Origin: Vanrija pseudolonga
Taxonomy: Eukaryota > Basidiomycota > Tremellomycetes > Trichosporonales > Trichosporonaceae
Reading direction: 5' to 3'
Assembly (NCBI RefSeq): GCF_020906515.1
Contig: NC_085852.1
Span: forward strand, 2,108,001 to 2,172,000
DNA length: 64,000 nucleotides
The position numbers were made by a program, and so were the translations under genes. Below the pieces are notes generated by a model that worked only from the letters and a program-made list of their open reading frames with translations, had not been told where the DNA came from and ran no database searches. Of this stretch, positions 9,546 to 20,635 are shown one piece after another. Within the stretch, counting starts at the first letter, position 1; every line of letters starts with the position of its first letter.

Positions 9546-12500
9546 ATGGAGTCGCTAATGCTGGGGGCATACCCAATCCCAGTATTCTCAAAACAAGACC
9601 AGGGCGGATCGCGACCTCGACCACCACCGTCATCGTCAGTCCCCCAATCCACAAACAGACCACGACAGTCAGAGCCTGCAGGCAGCCGTCCATCCACCTC
9701 CCAACAAGACTCGACCGATGCCGCACAAGCAAGGAAGAAGAAGCATCGCCGATCAGAAGGGCAGCAGCACAACAGCCCCTTCCAGGCAGGTGGCAGGGAC
9801 GGGCCGTTCGTGCGGCCGGCCATTCCACGCGACCTCGTGCCCGCCGCAAGCCAGCGCACACAGTCTCCGGCGGCATACTCGCCATCTCGCCCTACACAGC
9901 CTCCGTCTTCCCTCCCCACTGCATCGAGACCCTCACTCGCAGCCACCGCCCTCGCACTGGCCGAGGGGCAGCGCAAGGCCGAAAAGGCTGAACGCAAGCG
10001 AGTCCGTGCGGAGCGGAGGGAAAAGCGCAAGAGCAAGCGCGAAGCCAAGGCCGCGCGCCGCGAGAGCCAGGGACATGCCGAGTCGTTGCAAGCCGCAGCC
10101 AGCAGCGACGCCGAGCCCTCCGAGCCCCCGACACCCAAGAAGCCCAAGGAGAAGAAACGCAAGTCGGAGGCCGTTGAGCAGCAGGTCGACACGTCGCACG
10201 CTGCCGCACCTACCGCGCCCTTCGAGCTCTTCAGCGCCGGCGTGCGCGTAGGCTCTGGAGGGGTTGACGCGCGCCCGGAGAAGAAAAAGAAGAAGGACAA
10301 GGAGGAGAAGCGCAAGAGCACGCCTGCCGGACCATCCCACCAGCCGGAACCGGAAACGATCACCGACTGGCGCTTCGACTCGCCCCCAACATCGGCGCTC
10401 CGCGGCACATTAGAGGACGACGATGCGCCGCCGTTCAGCCTCGGGGCAGCTTCCGCAGCGCCGGCACGTCCTGGCTTCGGCGGTCACAGGCCTCGGGCGA
10501 GCGAGCCGGTCCGCGTCGCCGAGCCGCTGCTTCGCGCGCGCACGTACTGGGAGCCGAGGCAGTCTCTTCCGGCACAAGCCAACAAGGAGAGCGATGAGGA
10601 GCTCGAGCTTCCCGCTGTTACGAAGGTTGCCGAGAAGCAGGCGACTAGGGACAAGGGCAAGGGCAAGGAGAAGGCTGCCGACGCGGCCAAGTCGACCACC
10701 GTACCCGCTGTGTCCGAGATTGTCACTGCCGCCCCTCAGGAGAAGACAAAGGGCAAGGAGAAGGCTACCGCCAAGGGGAAGGAGAAGGCCGTCGACAAGG
10801 GCAAGGAGAACGAGGTGCCCGAGATGATCGAGGCGCCGGAGACGGTGAGCGCACCGGTGATCCCGGAGAGAGGCAGAAGGAAGGTCGTCGAGTCTGCCGC
10901 GGCGAAGGCTACGGACAAGGCCGCACCCGTCGAGAAGGTGCAGCGCGCTACAAGAGGCAGAAACATCGCCGCAGATGTCGTCCCCTCGAGCCAACCTTCA
11001 GAGCGTGAGGAGGCCGAGGTCGCTCTGCCCACCGTCGCGACTCCGGCCGAGCCCCCGACTCCCCGGACTACACGCAGAACGGTGGCCGCTGCAGCTTCCG
11101 CGTCAGCACCTCCGGCGGCGGCTGGACCAGTCGGCAAAGTTGTCAGGACCAAGAGCTTGAGCGGTGCTCAGCGCGGCGCACCGACCTACGTTCCGCCCGA
11201 AGTCGCTGCCGAGGTCGCCACCATCACCGACGTCGACGTCTTCGCTAAGCGCCAGACTGCACGCTTCTACCTTACGGTTCCCGGAGCCAACGACAAGGTG
11301 TCGTTCGAGCCGGCACTGGGCAAGCGTACCCGCGAGAAGCAGCAGACGGACGATGAACTCCGCTCCCTGCTCGCCAACGAGGAAGATATGTTCGACTTTT
11401 TGGCGTCCAAGTGGATGTCGATTGCAGAGCTGCAGCGCCTCGAAGCGGAAGGCAGTAAGTGGAGCTGGGAAACGAACAGAGGTGCATCAGCTAACTTGCC
11501 AGTTCTAAAATACCGGCGTGGCAAGTTCCTGCAATCTGAGCTGGCTGCCATTCACAGCGGTCTCGAGGCTTTCCGAAGGGTGAGTGTTATTTGGCGATGG
11601 ATGGCTGACCCACCAGGAAAACAATCTCGACCGTGAAGGCCTCCGGGAGATCATTCTAGGCAAGGGGTTGCAGAGTGAGCGCGCCAAGTATCCTCGATTC
11701 TTCCCCGAGATTGCGCGATTGTGCCCCGGCCGCCCTGTCCGCTACGTCAAGGAGTGCATCAAGCGTCTATATGATCCGCGTGCTCACAAGGGCCCTTGGA
11801 CCGAAGCGGAGGACAGAGAGCTCCTTCGGTAGGTGATGTAGGCTGGTGTCGCTGACATTGCTGCAGACTTTACGAGGCACACCCCCGTCAGTGGGTCACG
11901 ATCGCCGAGACGATCGGCCGCACAGAGACCGACTGCCGTGATCGCTACGATGGCCAGCTTATGTTCAAGGGCAAGATTGAGCAGGGCGCGTGGAGTGCCG
12001 AGGAGTCGCAGAAGCTCGTCGAGATTATCACCGCAGTGCACGCCGAGCTTGGCTGGGACCTCTCTGCCCGGGACACTCCCTGGGAGGTGGTTTCGCAGCG
12101 CTTCGGCGGAACGCGTAGTGCCACACAGTGCCGGAAGAAATGGTTAGTTTAAAGATCATCGGCCGAGCGAACCGAACTGACACCTCCCAGGGCAGACCAC
12201 CTCAGCACTCGTGTCATCAACGGCAAGATCCTCGACAAGGCCAGCGTCGACCCAGCGCTGGTGATCAAGACTCTCCGTGATCTCGACCTCCACCACGAGT
12301 ACGACATCAACTGGCCTGATGTGCTCAAGGTACTGCCTGTGGGCTACACTCTTGTGCATGTGCGCGGACAATGGGATCGCTGGGCACGATCGGCTGGCGG
12401 CGAGACACGCGCTCAGCTGTCCTTGTCTGGTGGGTGTTGGACTAGGAGGCCTTGCTGACCACCAGAACTCCTCAACCGAATCGAGAAGTTGTACGAGCCC

Positions 12501-13139
12501 CGAGGCGAACTCACTCTCAGCGATGAGCGCCAAGTGAAGAAGAGGGCCACTCGCGAGAAGAACAAGGAGACGGGCCAGGGAACGGAGGCCGAGGAGGGCA
12601 GACGCCAGCGCAAGGAGGATCCCGCTGCCGTGGCCGAGAAGCAGGCGGCTGCAGAGGCCAAGGCTGCGGCTGCAGAGGCCAAGGCGGCTGCAACTGCCGA
12701 GCGGAAGAGGCTGGCGGCTGAACGCAAGACGGCGGCCGAGGAGAAAAAGAAGGCGACTGCCGAGAAGAAGGCTCAAGCGGCCGAGAAGAAGGCCCAAGCG
12801 GCCGAGAAGAAGCGCGTCGAGGCGGAGAAGCGCGAGAAGCGCAAGTCAAACGCCAAGAGCGCCGAGTTTGTCGAGAGTGATGTGGAAGACGGTGCGGAGG
12901 AGGAGGGCGCGGATGTTGAAGACGAGGTCGATGAGGTGGAGGCTGCCGAGGAGGCGGTCGAGGAGGAGGTGGAAGAGGAGGTGGACGAGCTGGACCCGAC
13001 GCCAGTGGCCACGCCTCGCGCAACCCCGACGCCGAGCAAGCGCGTGAAGCGCGACGCCTCTGCCATTGAGGACGACGACGAGGGTACGGCGGCGCGCAGA
13101 GTGACGACGTACAAGCGTACGCGCTCTGGGCGGGCGTAG
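9546..13139 (+). CDS. Reb1-like Myb-domain DNA-binding protein
   Basis: Six exons (9546-11454, 11503-11579, 11617-11828, 11867-12142, 12191-12429, 12466-13139) give about 1128 residues. The first ~600 are disordered and Lys/Ala/Glu/Pro-rich, with repeated GKGKEKA-type basic blocks and nuclear-localisation-like RKKKHRR. The DNA-binding part begins near 655 and contains Myb/SANT repeats: GPWTEAEDRELLRLYEAHPR with WVTIAETIGRTETDCRDRYD (~718-765), then GAWSAEESQKLVEII with WEVVSQRFGGTRSATQCRKK (~770-830), and a degenerate third (INWPDVLKVL ... GQWDRWA). The C-terminus is a long Ala/Lys/Glu coiled coil, an acidic Val/Glu stretch and a basic end. The repeat arrangement and CRDRY motif fit Reb1/TTF-I-type factors, which terminate RNA polymerase I and set nucleosome-free regions. 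The family call is good, orthology less sure. An alternative start at 9558 would remove four residues. Confidence 0.82.
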
Positions 13140-13313
13140 GGTTGTGGTTTGTTTACTTAATGCATATTAGGAGTCGCATAGTCGCCACTTTTTGTTTGTG
13201 GGCGGGATCAAAACAGCCCAAGTCATTTGCCACTTAAAAGTTGAGAACTGGACGTCATCGTTGAGGACCATCATCCGCATCGCAGCATCGTCAACAACTA
13301 CAAACGCTCGCCA

Positions 13314-15596
13314 ATGCTAGGCCTAAGAGCCGCCGCGACAAGCGCATCGCGGGTGGTACCGCGAGCGCGGTACGACTTGCTCGTACTCGACGCGCGGCCC
13401 AACTCGACCTCTGCGTCGGCTTCACCACCCCCTCCTGCCCCCGATCCCCCCGACCCCTCGGCCCCAAAGACGCACTCGACAAACCCGACCGTAACGGACG
13501 CATACCTCACGGTACGCCAAGTGCGCTCCCTCCTCCGCCCGGACAGGGGCGACCCACCAGCCCGAGCACAGATGGCGCTGAAGCTCGCGCACGCGCATCT
13601 CAGCTACGCGCGCGACGTGCTTTCTCCGAGCTCGAGCTCGTCGTCTTCGCGCCAGACGACGTACCACGCCCTGCTTGCGGCCTTCCTGTCCCACCCGCAC
13701 GGCACGCAGCCAGCCATCTCCCTCCTCGAGCGTATGATGGAGGAAAATCCCACTCTATCCGCCGACACGCTGGACCTCGTCCTCGACTCGGGCGTGCTAG
13801 ACTCTGCCGAGGGACGACGCCTCCCGACGGTAACGAACCCAACGCTTGCGCTACGCCAAGTGCGCATACTCCTCCTCTCGGACTATGGCCACGGACCAGC
13901 CCGAGCGCAGACGGCGCTGAAGCTAGCACACGCGCATCTGAGCAGCTCGCGCGACGTGCCCCCTCCGAGCTCGCCCTCGTCGTCTTCGCCGCAGTCGACG
14001 TACCACGCCCTGCTGAAAGTCTTCCTCACGCACCCGTACGGCGGCCCACCAGCACTCTCCCTCCTCGACCGGATGCTCGAAGAGTCCGTCCCCCTGACGG
14101 CCGAGATAGCGGAGCTCGTCCTCCGCTCGGGCGTGCTCGACAGCGTCGAGCGCCTCCTCCCGCACCTCCCCAACCCGCTCCCGGCGCCGCTCCTCGCCCA
14201 AGTCCTGCACGCAATGGTGCGCGAGACGAGCCCATCCCAAGCACAAGTGCGGGACATGATCGACGCGTGCCTCGCCGTACAAGGAGACGACGCGCCGTGG
14301 CACTGGGATCTGTGGGGGGTCTTGCTGGCCGCGTACCCCGCCTCCGACTTGCGCGGCGCGCTCGCCACGCTCACAGAGTTCAGAGGGCACGTGGTTGCCG
14401 AACAGGAGGCGCTTGGCGAAGCCTCCACCTTGTCCGACGAGCAAGTCGCGGCCGTCGTGGCCGCATACACAACCGTGATGAAGCTCTGGCTTCGGGCGCG
14501 GTACGCCGGCCCGTCCGCCGCGCGCGCGGCGCACGCGAGCCCGCCGTCCCGCCTCGCCGCGGACCTGGGCGACCTGCTCGGCGAGCAGCAGCCCCTCCCC
14601 GCGCCATTCCTCAACGCGTGGCTCGCGGCCGAAGTAGCAGGGCACAACCTCGACGCCGCGGCGGGCGTGTGGACCCAGATCAGCGGGCACAGCGTGTCGG
14701 ATATCGTTGCCGGCTTGCAGCCACCGCGCATGCCGGACCCGGGCAGCTATGTGCTGCTGCTCAAGCTGCTCCGCGCCGCCCCGCCAACGACATACGCGCA
14801 CGTCGCGGAGCTCATGCTCCAATCACACGCGAACGCGCCCGCGGCGAACGCCCTCCTTGGCGCCATCGCTAGGCGGGACGATACCGCCGACATCCCGCTC
14901 CTCCTCACGCTTGTGCGCGCGTTGCACCCGCGCATACCGGACACGCGAACAACCGATATCGTCGCTTCTGGCGTCGTGCGCGCGCTCCGCGGCGCGAGGC
15001 TCGCGCGCGCGCCACTCCGCCTGCCTGGCGCGATGCCGCCCTTCCCCGATTCCGGGGTGGCGCAGGTGCGTTCTGGCCGCGCGGGGGTCGGCGCGGCCGG
15101 CGTGAGCATGGACGAGTGGCGCTGGGTGTCGTCCGTGCTGGGCGCCGGCTTGCCACCACTGCCGCTGTCGCGCCCGCTCGCTGCTGTTGGCGGCGAAGCG
15201 CCACAGACGACGTCGGACGACGCGCTGGTGGTCGAGACGCACCGGCGCGTGTTTGGCGCCCAGGAGAGCGCGGCCAACGCCGCCAAGGTCCCCGCTGTGA
15301 TTGAGGCGCTTGGCCGGCTACTTGAGGTGCTCGTCGTCGCTGATGCGCGGAGGAGCGGCGCGGAGGGGCCCGATGACGAGGTGTTGGCCCTGGCGATGGC
15401 GCCAGTTGAGAGGATGTTGAGGGCGACTAGCTGGCATCGGGACTGGCGGAAGCCGCGGGGCAGGAGGCGCGGGGCGGAGACGGAGACGGCGACGGAGGCC
15501 GAGACAGAGGCGGAGACGGAGCCCGACACGGCGACGACAACAGCAGAAGCATCGGAGGCGATAACCACACAAACAATGACGACAGTAGACAAGTAG
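13314..15596 (+). CDS. Large intronless helical protein, PPR-like, possibly mitochondrial
   Basis: A single uninterrupted exon encodes 760 residues. The N-terminus (MLGLRAAATSASRVVPRARY) is Arg/Ala/Ser-rich and lacks acidic residues, which suggests a mitochondrial presequence. The body is made of short amphipathic helices in a pattern reminiscent of pentatricopeptide repeats, for example TYHALLAAFLSHPHGTQPAI and SLLERMMEENPTLSADTLDL. Residues ~65-167 and ~178-280 are two copies of one 113-residue unit, about two thirds identical by eye. The C-terminus has a low-complexity Glu/Thr/Ala tract (ETATEAETEAETE). It starts only 174 bp after the Reb1-like stop. A role in organelle RNA metabolism is plausible from the fold type but is an inference; the sequence does not identify a specific ortholog. 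Confidence 0.75.
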   Translation: MLGLRAAATSASRVVPRARYDLLVLDARPNSTSASASPPPPAPDPPDPSAPKTHSTNPTVTDAYLTVRQVRSLLRPDRGDPPARAQMALKLAHAHLSYARDVLSPSSSSSSSRQTTYHALLAAFLSHPHGTQPAISLLERMMEENPTLSADTLDLVLDSGVLDSAEGRRLPTVTNPTLALRQVRILLLSDYGHGPARAQTALKLAHAHLSSSRDVPPPSSPSSSSPQSTYHALLKVFLTHPYGGPPALSLLDRMLEESVPLTAEIAELVLRSGVLDSVERLLPHLPNPLPAPLLAQVLHAMVRETSPSQAQVRDMIDACLAVQGDDAPWHWDLWGVLLAAYPASDLRGALATLTEFRGHVVAEQEALGEASTLSDEQVAAVVAAYTTVMKLWLRARYAGPSAARAAHASPPSRLAADLGDLLGEQQPLPAPFLNAWLAAEVAGHNLDAAAGVWTQISGHSVSDIVAGLQPPRMPDPGSYVLLLKLLRAAPPTTYAHVAELMLQSHANAPAANALLGAIARRDDTADIPLLLTLVRALHPRIPDTRTTDIVASGVVRALRGARLARAPLRLPGAMPPFPDSGVAQVRSGRAGVGAAGVSMDEWRWVSSVLGAGLPPLPLSRPLAAVGGEAPQTTSDDALVVETHRRVFGAQESAANAAKVPAVIEALGRLLEVLVVADARRSGAEGPDDEVLALAMAPVERMLRATSWHRDWRKPRGRRRGAETETATEAETEAETEPDTATTTAEASEAITTQTMTTVDK
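13497..14153 (+). repeat. Tandem coding duplication, 339-bp unit, two copies
   Basis: Copy A (about 13497-13811) and copy B (about 13836-14153) encode matching blocks: RQVRSLL / RQVRILL, ARAQMALKLAHAHLS / ARAQTALKLAHAHLS, TYHALL and SGVLDS. The offset is a constant 113 residues with no indel across the matched block, which indicates a single in-frame duplication within the gene. Confidence 0.8.
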
Positions 15597-15729
15597 ACAC
15601 CACCACCACTCAGCATCACACCCTCACACTCTTCAGCATCATCCCCAACCACAACCACACACTTGTACCCCATCCATTCGTACAACTCTAATTATGTATT
15701 ACATCAATGTCCCTCGTGGCCCACACTGT

Positions 15730-18700
15730 CTAGAACAGTGGGCTCGCCTGGTAGATGGCAGGCTGCGGCTGCTCGTACCCTCCCCCGTTCCCATTCCCAC
15801 TTCCACTGTTCCCGTTGCTGCCGGGGTACGCGGGCGCGGCCGGGTCGCTCACGTTCATGCCCTGGAGCGCGCCGACGTCGTACCCGTCCCCGAGGCCCCA
15901 CCACACGGTCGGCTCGTAGAACGTCTGCAGGCGCGCCCAGAGCTCGGTCGCGCTCAGCTCCTTGGCAGCGCTGTTGGCCATCTGCATCGGCGTGCCCGGG
16001 TCCAGCTCCACGGTCGGGAGTGGGTTGAGCGAGTATGCCGGGCCCGAGATGATGTGCGGCTCGTTGTTCGGCCCAAGCTGCTGAGGCGGCGCCGTCGGCT
16101 GCTGCGACACGTGCGGCATGAACCCTGGCTGCTGCTGGTTGAGGTTGTGCACCACGTTGCCGAGCTGCAGGTCGAGCGTCGGAATCGACGTCGTCAGGCC
16201 TCCATTGTACGCAGTGTACTGGAAGTTGGGGTCGGGGACGAGCATCGGGTGGCCCATGGCACCGGGGTGCAGCTGCTGGCCTGTGTTGCCCTTCCACTCG
16301 TCGGGAGTGACGCGGTCGCCGGGGGTCGTGGCGCCCGAGCCGCCCGCGGCGTTGGGGTGTGGCGGCGGGGCCATCTGGCCCGGCTGCGCGTTGCCGTTCA
16401 TATGCGGCGGCTGGAGGTGGTGAGGTGGCGCTTGCTGCTGCTGCTGGTGGTGCTGCTGTTGTTGCTGCTGGTGGTGCTGTTGCTGAATTTGCTGTTGCTG
16501 CTGCTGCTGCTGGGGGGGCTGAAGCGACGCGGCTTGGTCGAGGGGCGAGAACACCGCAGCGACCGACTCGGTCATGTGCGTCGCGCCCTGAGGACCGTGC
16601 TCATCGACAGACCCACCAAGCAGAGCGTAGAGCATGTCGGCACCTTCGGCGTTGATGCTCGGGGTGGTGTTCTGGCCCACGAGTTGCGGGTACCGAGCAG
16701 CAAGCATCTGCTGCAGCACTGGGATGAGGGCGTGCACGCCACGGGCACGGTTCGAGCCACACTCGTCGATCATCTGGCACACCTCGTTGAGCTCCATGAA
16801 CGCCTGGCCAATGAGCGTGGGCTCAAGCTGCGGGCCAAGGAAGATGGCCACAGCCGTGATGGACACGGCGGCCGAGAACACTTGCACCCAGGTACTCCAG
16901 GTGCGGCCCGACAGACGGGGCTGGTTGCGCACGAGGTACTTGGCCGACAGGACAATGCAGCGACACGTCTCAAAAGTCGTCATGGACACCTTGCGGTCCC
17001 AGTCGTCGACCTTGTAGTCCGGGTCGGAGCGGACACGCCCGATCAGGAGGCGGAGGGCGGGGCGGAAGAGGAAGACTGGAGAGTTAGCTACAGACCTACC
17101 CCATGCTAGCTGTACTCACGAGAACTCTTGTACATGGCCATGCTGGTCGTAGTACGCGCATGGCCCATGGGCTCAAAGGTCGACAGGTCGGCGGGCGGGT
17201 CGGGGAGCTTGTGGCCGACCATGGCAGGGCAGTGGACATCAGGGATGTTGTTGACGTCAAACCTGATCATCTCCTCCTCGACGGCGCGGATGACATCGGG
17301 CGAGGCGGGGTTCGAGTCGGGACGAAGACCAATATCGATGACGGCGTAGGTGATGCGGCGCATGTACTCGTACTTTGTAAAGTTGAGGTGCGGCGTCATG
17401 CTCGCGTACCGGGTCTCGATGTTCTCCAGCGGGATGGCAGTCCTCTGGCCGTGGTTCATCGACAGGAGACAGTCGAGCTGGAACGACTCGTGGAAGATAC
17501 GACGGCGGAAGTCGGCCTCGTCCTCGGGCACTCCGGGGTGGGGCTCCTTGTGCAGGCCGAGCTGCTGGACAGCAGTGGTCATCTGCCTCAAGAAGTAAAA
17601 GTTGGAGGCCCTCGCTCCACGCCATCCAAAGCCGACAAACAGCGCCATGAGACCGAGCGCTTGGACGCCCGCCACACTCGCGGCCCAGCCGAAGCGCGTG
17701 TCGAAACACTGCTGCGCGGCGTCCCAGTACAGCCCAACCTTGGGGTCCTCCTGCTCCGTGCTGAGATCGAAGAATGTGTCGAGGGTGAGCACCATGAGCA
17801 CGCATGCGAGCTTGTGTGGGCTGAGCGGGTTTGCGGCAGTGGGGTGGTACGAGGCGGGCTCGTAGACATTATCAAACTCTTCGCGGTGCAGGATGCTCTG
17901 ATACCAGGAGGAATAGATCCAGAAACGGGCTGAGCGCTTGCGCAGCTCCTCGCGAGGCGGAAGCACCGCGAGGATCTTACGCAGCCGCATGGCGATGGCC
18001 TGGCGGTCATCGACCATGTCGGGTGTCGGAGCACGGGCGAGGATCTGCGCCGGCGGTGCATTATCGCTCACCCACTCGTTCTCGCGGCGGGCAACGACCT
18101 CGTCAGAGAGTAGCAAGCTCTCGACGGCCATGCGATGCGACGACTGCGTACGAGGTGTGCCGACGGTGAAGGACGTCTGCGAGGAACTGCGGCGCGCTGC
18201 ATCGGGCCGTCCCTGATGTTCACCGTCGACGGCGCCACGCTCGTACCCTGGTGGAGGGTCGACCGAGGCGAACCCTCCATCCAGGTACTGAGGTGCGAGC
18301 AAGGGGTGGTGGGTGGTAGACACCTGCTTGTTTGTCTGGAACAAGGCGGCCTCGAGTTGTGCAATCTATCCAGTGTGTCAGCAAGGCAAGGAGGCCATGT
18401 CCGTGTTCTCCGCTGTCCGTCCACCCGAAAAAGAGGCACGGAGACGGCGCCGCACCGAGGAGCTGCAGGCACAGCAAGTGGTACTCACCCTGTCATGTAG
18501 TTGTTCTGTTGATGCGAGGACCAAACGTTTGCCTTGCATGCAAGAGAGGTCTCCGTCTGGGCAAACGAGCGCGCAACCTCTGCGGCGACCTGAAACCTTA
18601 ATTCAGCTAAACGATCGGAAAGACGACGTGAAACGCGGGTCGCGATGGGGCAAGTCGACCCTGGTTGCGCCGCGCGGAAGAGATACGTTCACGTTCACGA

Positions 18701-20635
18701 CGGAGACGAGACCCAACCACCACTCACAATTTGAACAGGGGAATACACGGTCACACTTTGCTTTGAGACGGCGACACTCCTGACAGCTCTTGCGCGTGTC
18801 CTTGCCGCCGCCTGTAGAGCCCTGCTTTTCCTCCTTCTTGGCCTTTTTGGCAGAGGATGGCTGGGCAGACGACGAGCTGGCGGCAGAACCGTTGGGCGGA
18901 GAGGTTTCGCTCTCGCGGCGCTTGTTGTTGATGAGACCGAGGCCGGCGAGCGCCAGGCCAGCTTCGACTTCCTCGGCGTCGCTGGCGCGGCGCTGAGTGT
19001 CCATGCTGCCTGTACGGGTGTCGAGGCTCCCTGCGCCGCCACCTCCGCCACCGTAAACAGTAGATGCGGCGGAAAGGCGGCGGGCGTACGAGTCTGGCTC
19101 TGCAACGAGGCCACCCCTGCTAGAAGGGTATGCAAAAGTGTTGCTGTTATTTGAGCTCGTCGTCGGCGGGAGCGTCGGGAGTGGGGTGTTTACAGATTGG
19201 ACACTGGACGAGCCAAACGAGTCTGCACGGGACGAAGGCGAGTTCCAAGTGAGGTCTTGCGACTTGCGCGAGTCTGCAGCAGGCGAGGGCATGATCTGGC
19301 TCATGTTTGGGGGGCGGGCATCGTAATGTGCTGGGGCACGTTGCAAACCGCCGCTGATAGAGCCTGCAGCGTTCTCGTCATACGACTTGCGGGAGGCTGC
19401 CATGCTGCCCAGAGGCCTGTGAAAGGGTGGGATAGAGGGCAGGTGCCGATCCGTTGGACTGAGAGAGCCAGGGTTGGTCGACGGCGGCGAAGTGACGCTG
19501 AGCCGGAGGGATGAGGGGCCACCACCGCCTGGGCTTGGCTGGGCACTAGAGTTTGCCGACGTCAATGGGGCCGCCGAGGGAGGGGCTGATGACGACGGGG
19601 GCGCCGAGTATGGGGTAGCGACAGTGGACTGGTCGTGGGGGTTGTACGTGAACGGCTGGGTGAAGCGAACCGGTTGGTGCTGGTGGGGGTCGTTCGGCGC
19701 CGCTGAGTAAGAGGGTGAAGAGTTGCTCGTCGGGCCCGACTGAGATCCAGACACAAACGTCTAATGAATTAAGAGAGGCGGCAGGGGAGCGCGATCCAGG
19801 TGTCCAGGTGTCCAGGTGACGGCCGAGAGAGATCGACAAGAGGATCGACAGGGCGATGACGGTGGAGCGGGCGGGCCGGTCGACAGGCAGGCAGGTGGGA
19901 GGGGGACGTGATCCAGTCGAGGCAGTGCCGGCGGGAGATGGTCGATGGGGGCGAGGCGAGAGCAAGAGGGCGAGACAGGTCGAGAATAGCAGTGAGGAGC
20001 GAGTAGCACGGGTCGTCAGCGGCGCGCGGCGATGACGGGGACACAGGATGGGTGTGCTTGACGCGAGCAAAGGACAATGGGCAAGACCAACGACGTGGGG
20101 GGAGGGAGGGAGGGAGGGTGTGGGGACGCTAGGCCAAGGCCAAGCTGCCGATGGAGTGAGGAGCAGCAGCAGCCGCCATGCATCCAGCCCCCTGTGCATC
20201 CTCTTGCTTGCTTGCTCTCACTCCCTCTCGTCGTCCCCGTCGATGCACATCCCCTCCTCCCTAGACTCCGACTTTGTCGCTGTTTGTGCAAGGGTTGGGC
20301 TCTCCGGACAATCCGGAGGACGTGGGCTTTTTTTCCTTGTCGCCGCCGCCGTCCTCGAGACCACACACCCAACCACCTAGCCAGCCCCACACTATATCTT
20401 TCCCTGTGGGGGGCAAGGCAAGCGACTGTCTGTCTAGTGCACTGCCCAAAGCCAAGGCAAAGCCGGCGAGCAAGAGATCGATCGACATGACGACGTTTAA
20501 AGCTCGGCCCGGCAAGACGAAAGGGAGGACGAGCACAGCGCGACACACATTGTTACTCACTCCTTGTTGAGCTCCTCCGAGATTTGCGCTGTTTGAAGCG
20601 TACGGCCTGGGCGGCCCGGCCGACTCCCTGCGCAT
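15730..20635 (-). CDS. Zn2Cys6 fungal transcription factor
   Basis: Five exons (20635-20561, 19760-18728, 18589-18489, 18365-17120, 17075-15730) give about 1266 residues. The Zn2Cys6 cluster is CQECRRLKAKCDRVFPCSNC followed by RRRGCALVCPDG, split by an intron inside its fifth Cys codon (residues ~349-380). A short linker and leucine-containing IAQLEAALFQ dimerisation helix follow. The fungal_trans middle homology region spans ~480-800, with REEFDNVYEP, LGLHKEPHPG and RRRIFHESFQLDCLLSMNHG. The C-terminus carries a polyglutamine/His tract (~16430-16515) and an Asn/Gly-rich end. The exon beginning at 19760 has no upstream in-frame ATG, so an upstream coding exon is required. The MRRESAGPPRPY exon joined by a ~800-bp intron is my best model for it, with lower confidence. 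The target genes cannot be inferred. Confidence 0.88.
16430..16515 (+). repeat. CTG/TTG trinucleotide tract encoding polyglutamine
   Basis: Read on the minus strand this low-complexity tract encodes interrupted Gln/His runs in the C-terminal part of the Zn2Cys6 regulator. Such tracts vary in length between strains and often lie in activation domains. Confidence 0.8.

Noticed and set aside
13883-14822. Two ~290-aa minus-strand frames
   Set aside because: They are antisense to the intronless PPR-like gene, whose plus frame has a coherent helical pattern and an internal duplication.
15694-17109. 471-aa plus-strand reading frame
   Set aside because: It is antisense to the last exon of the Zn2Cys6 factor. 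Its Leu runs are the complement of the polyglutamine tract.
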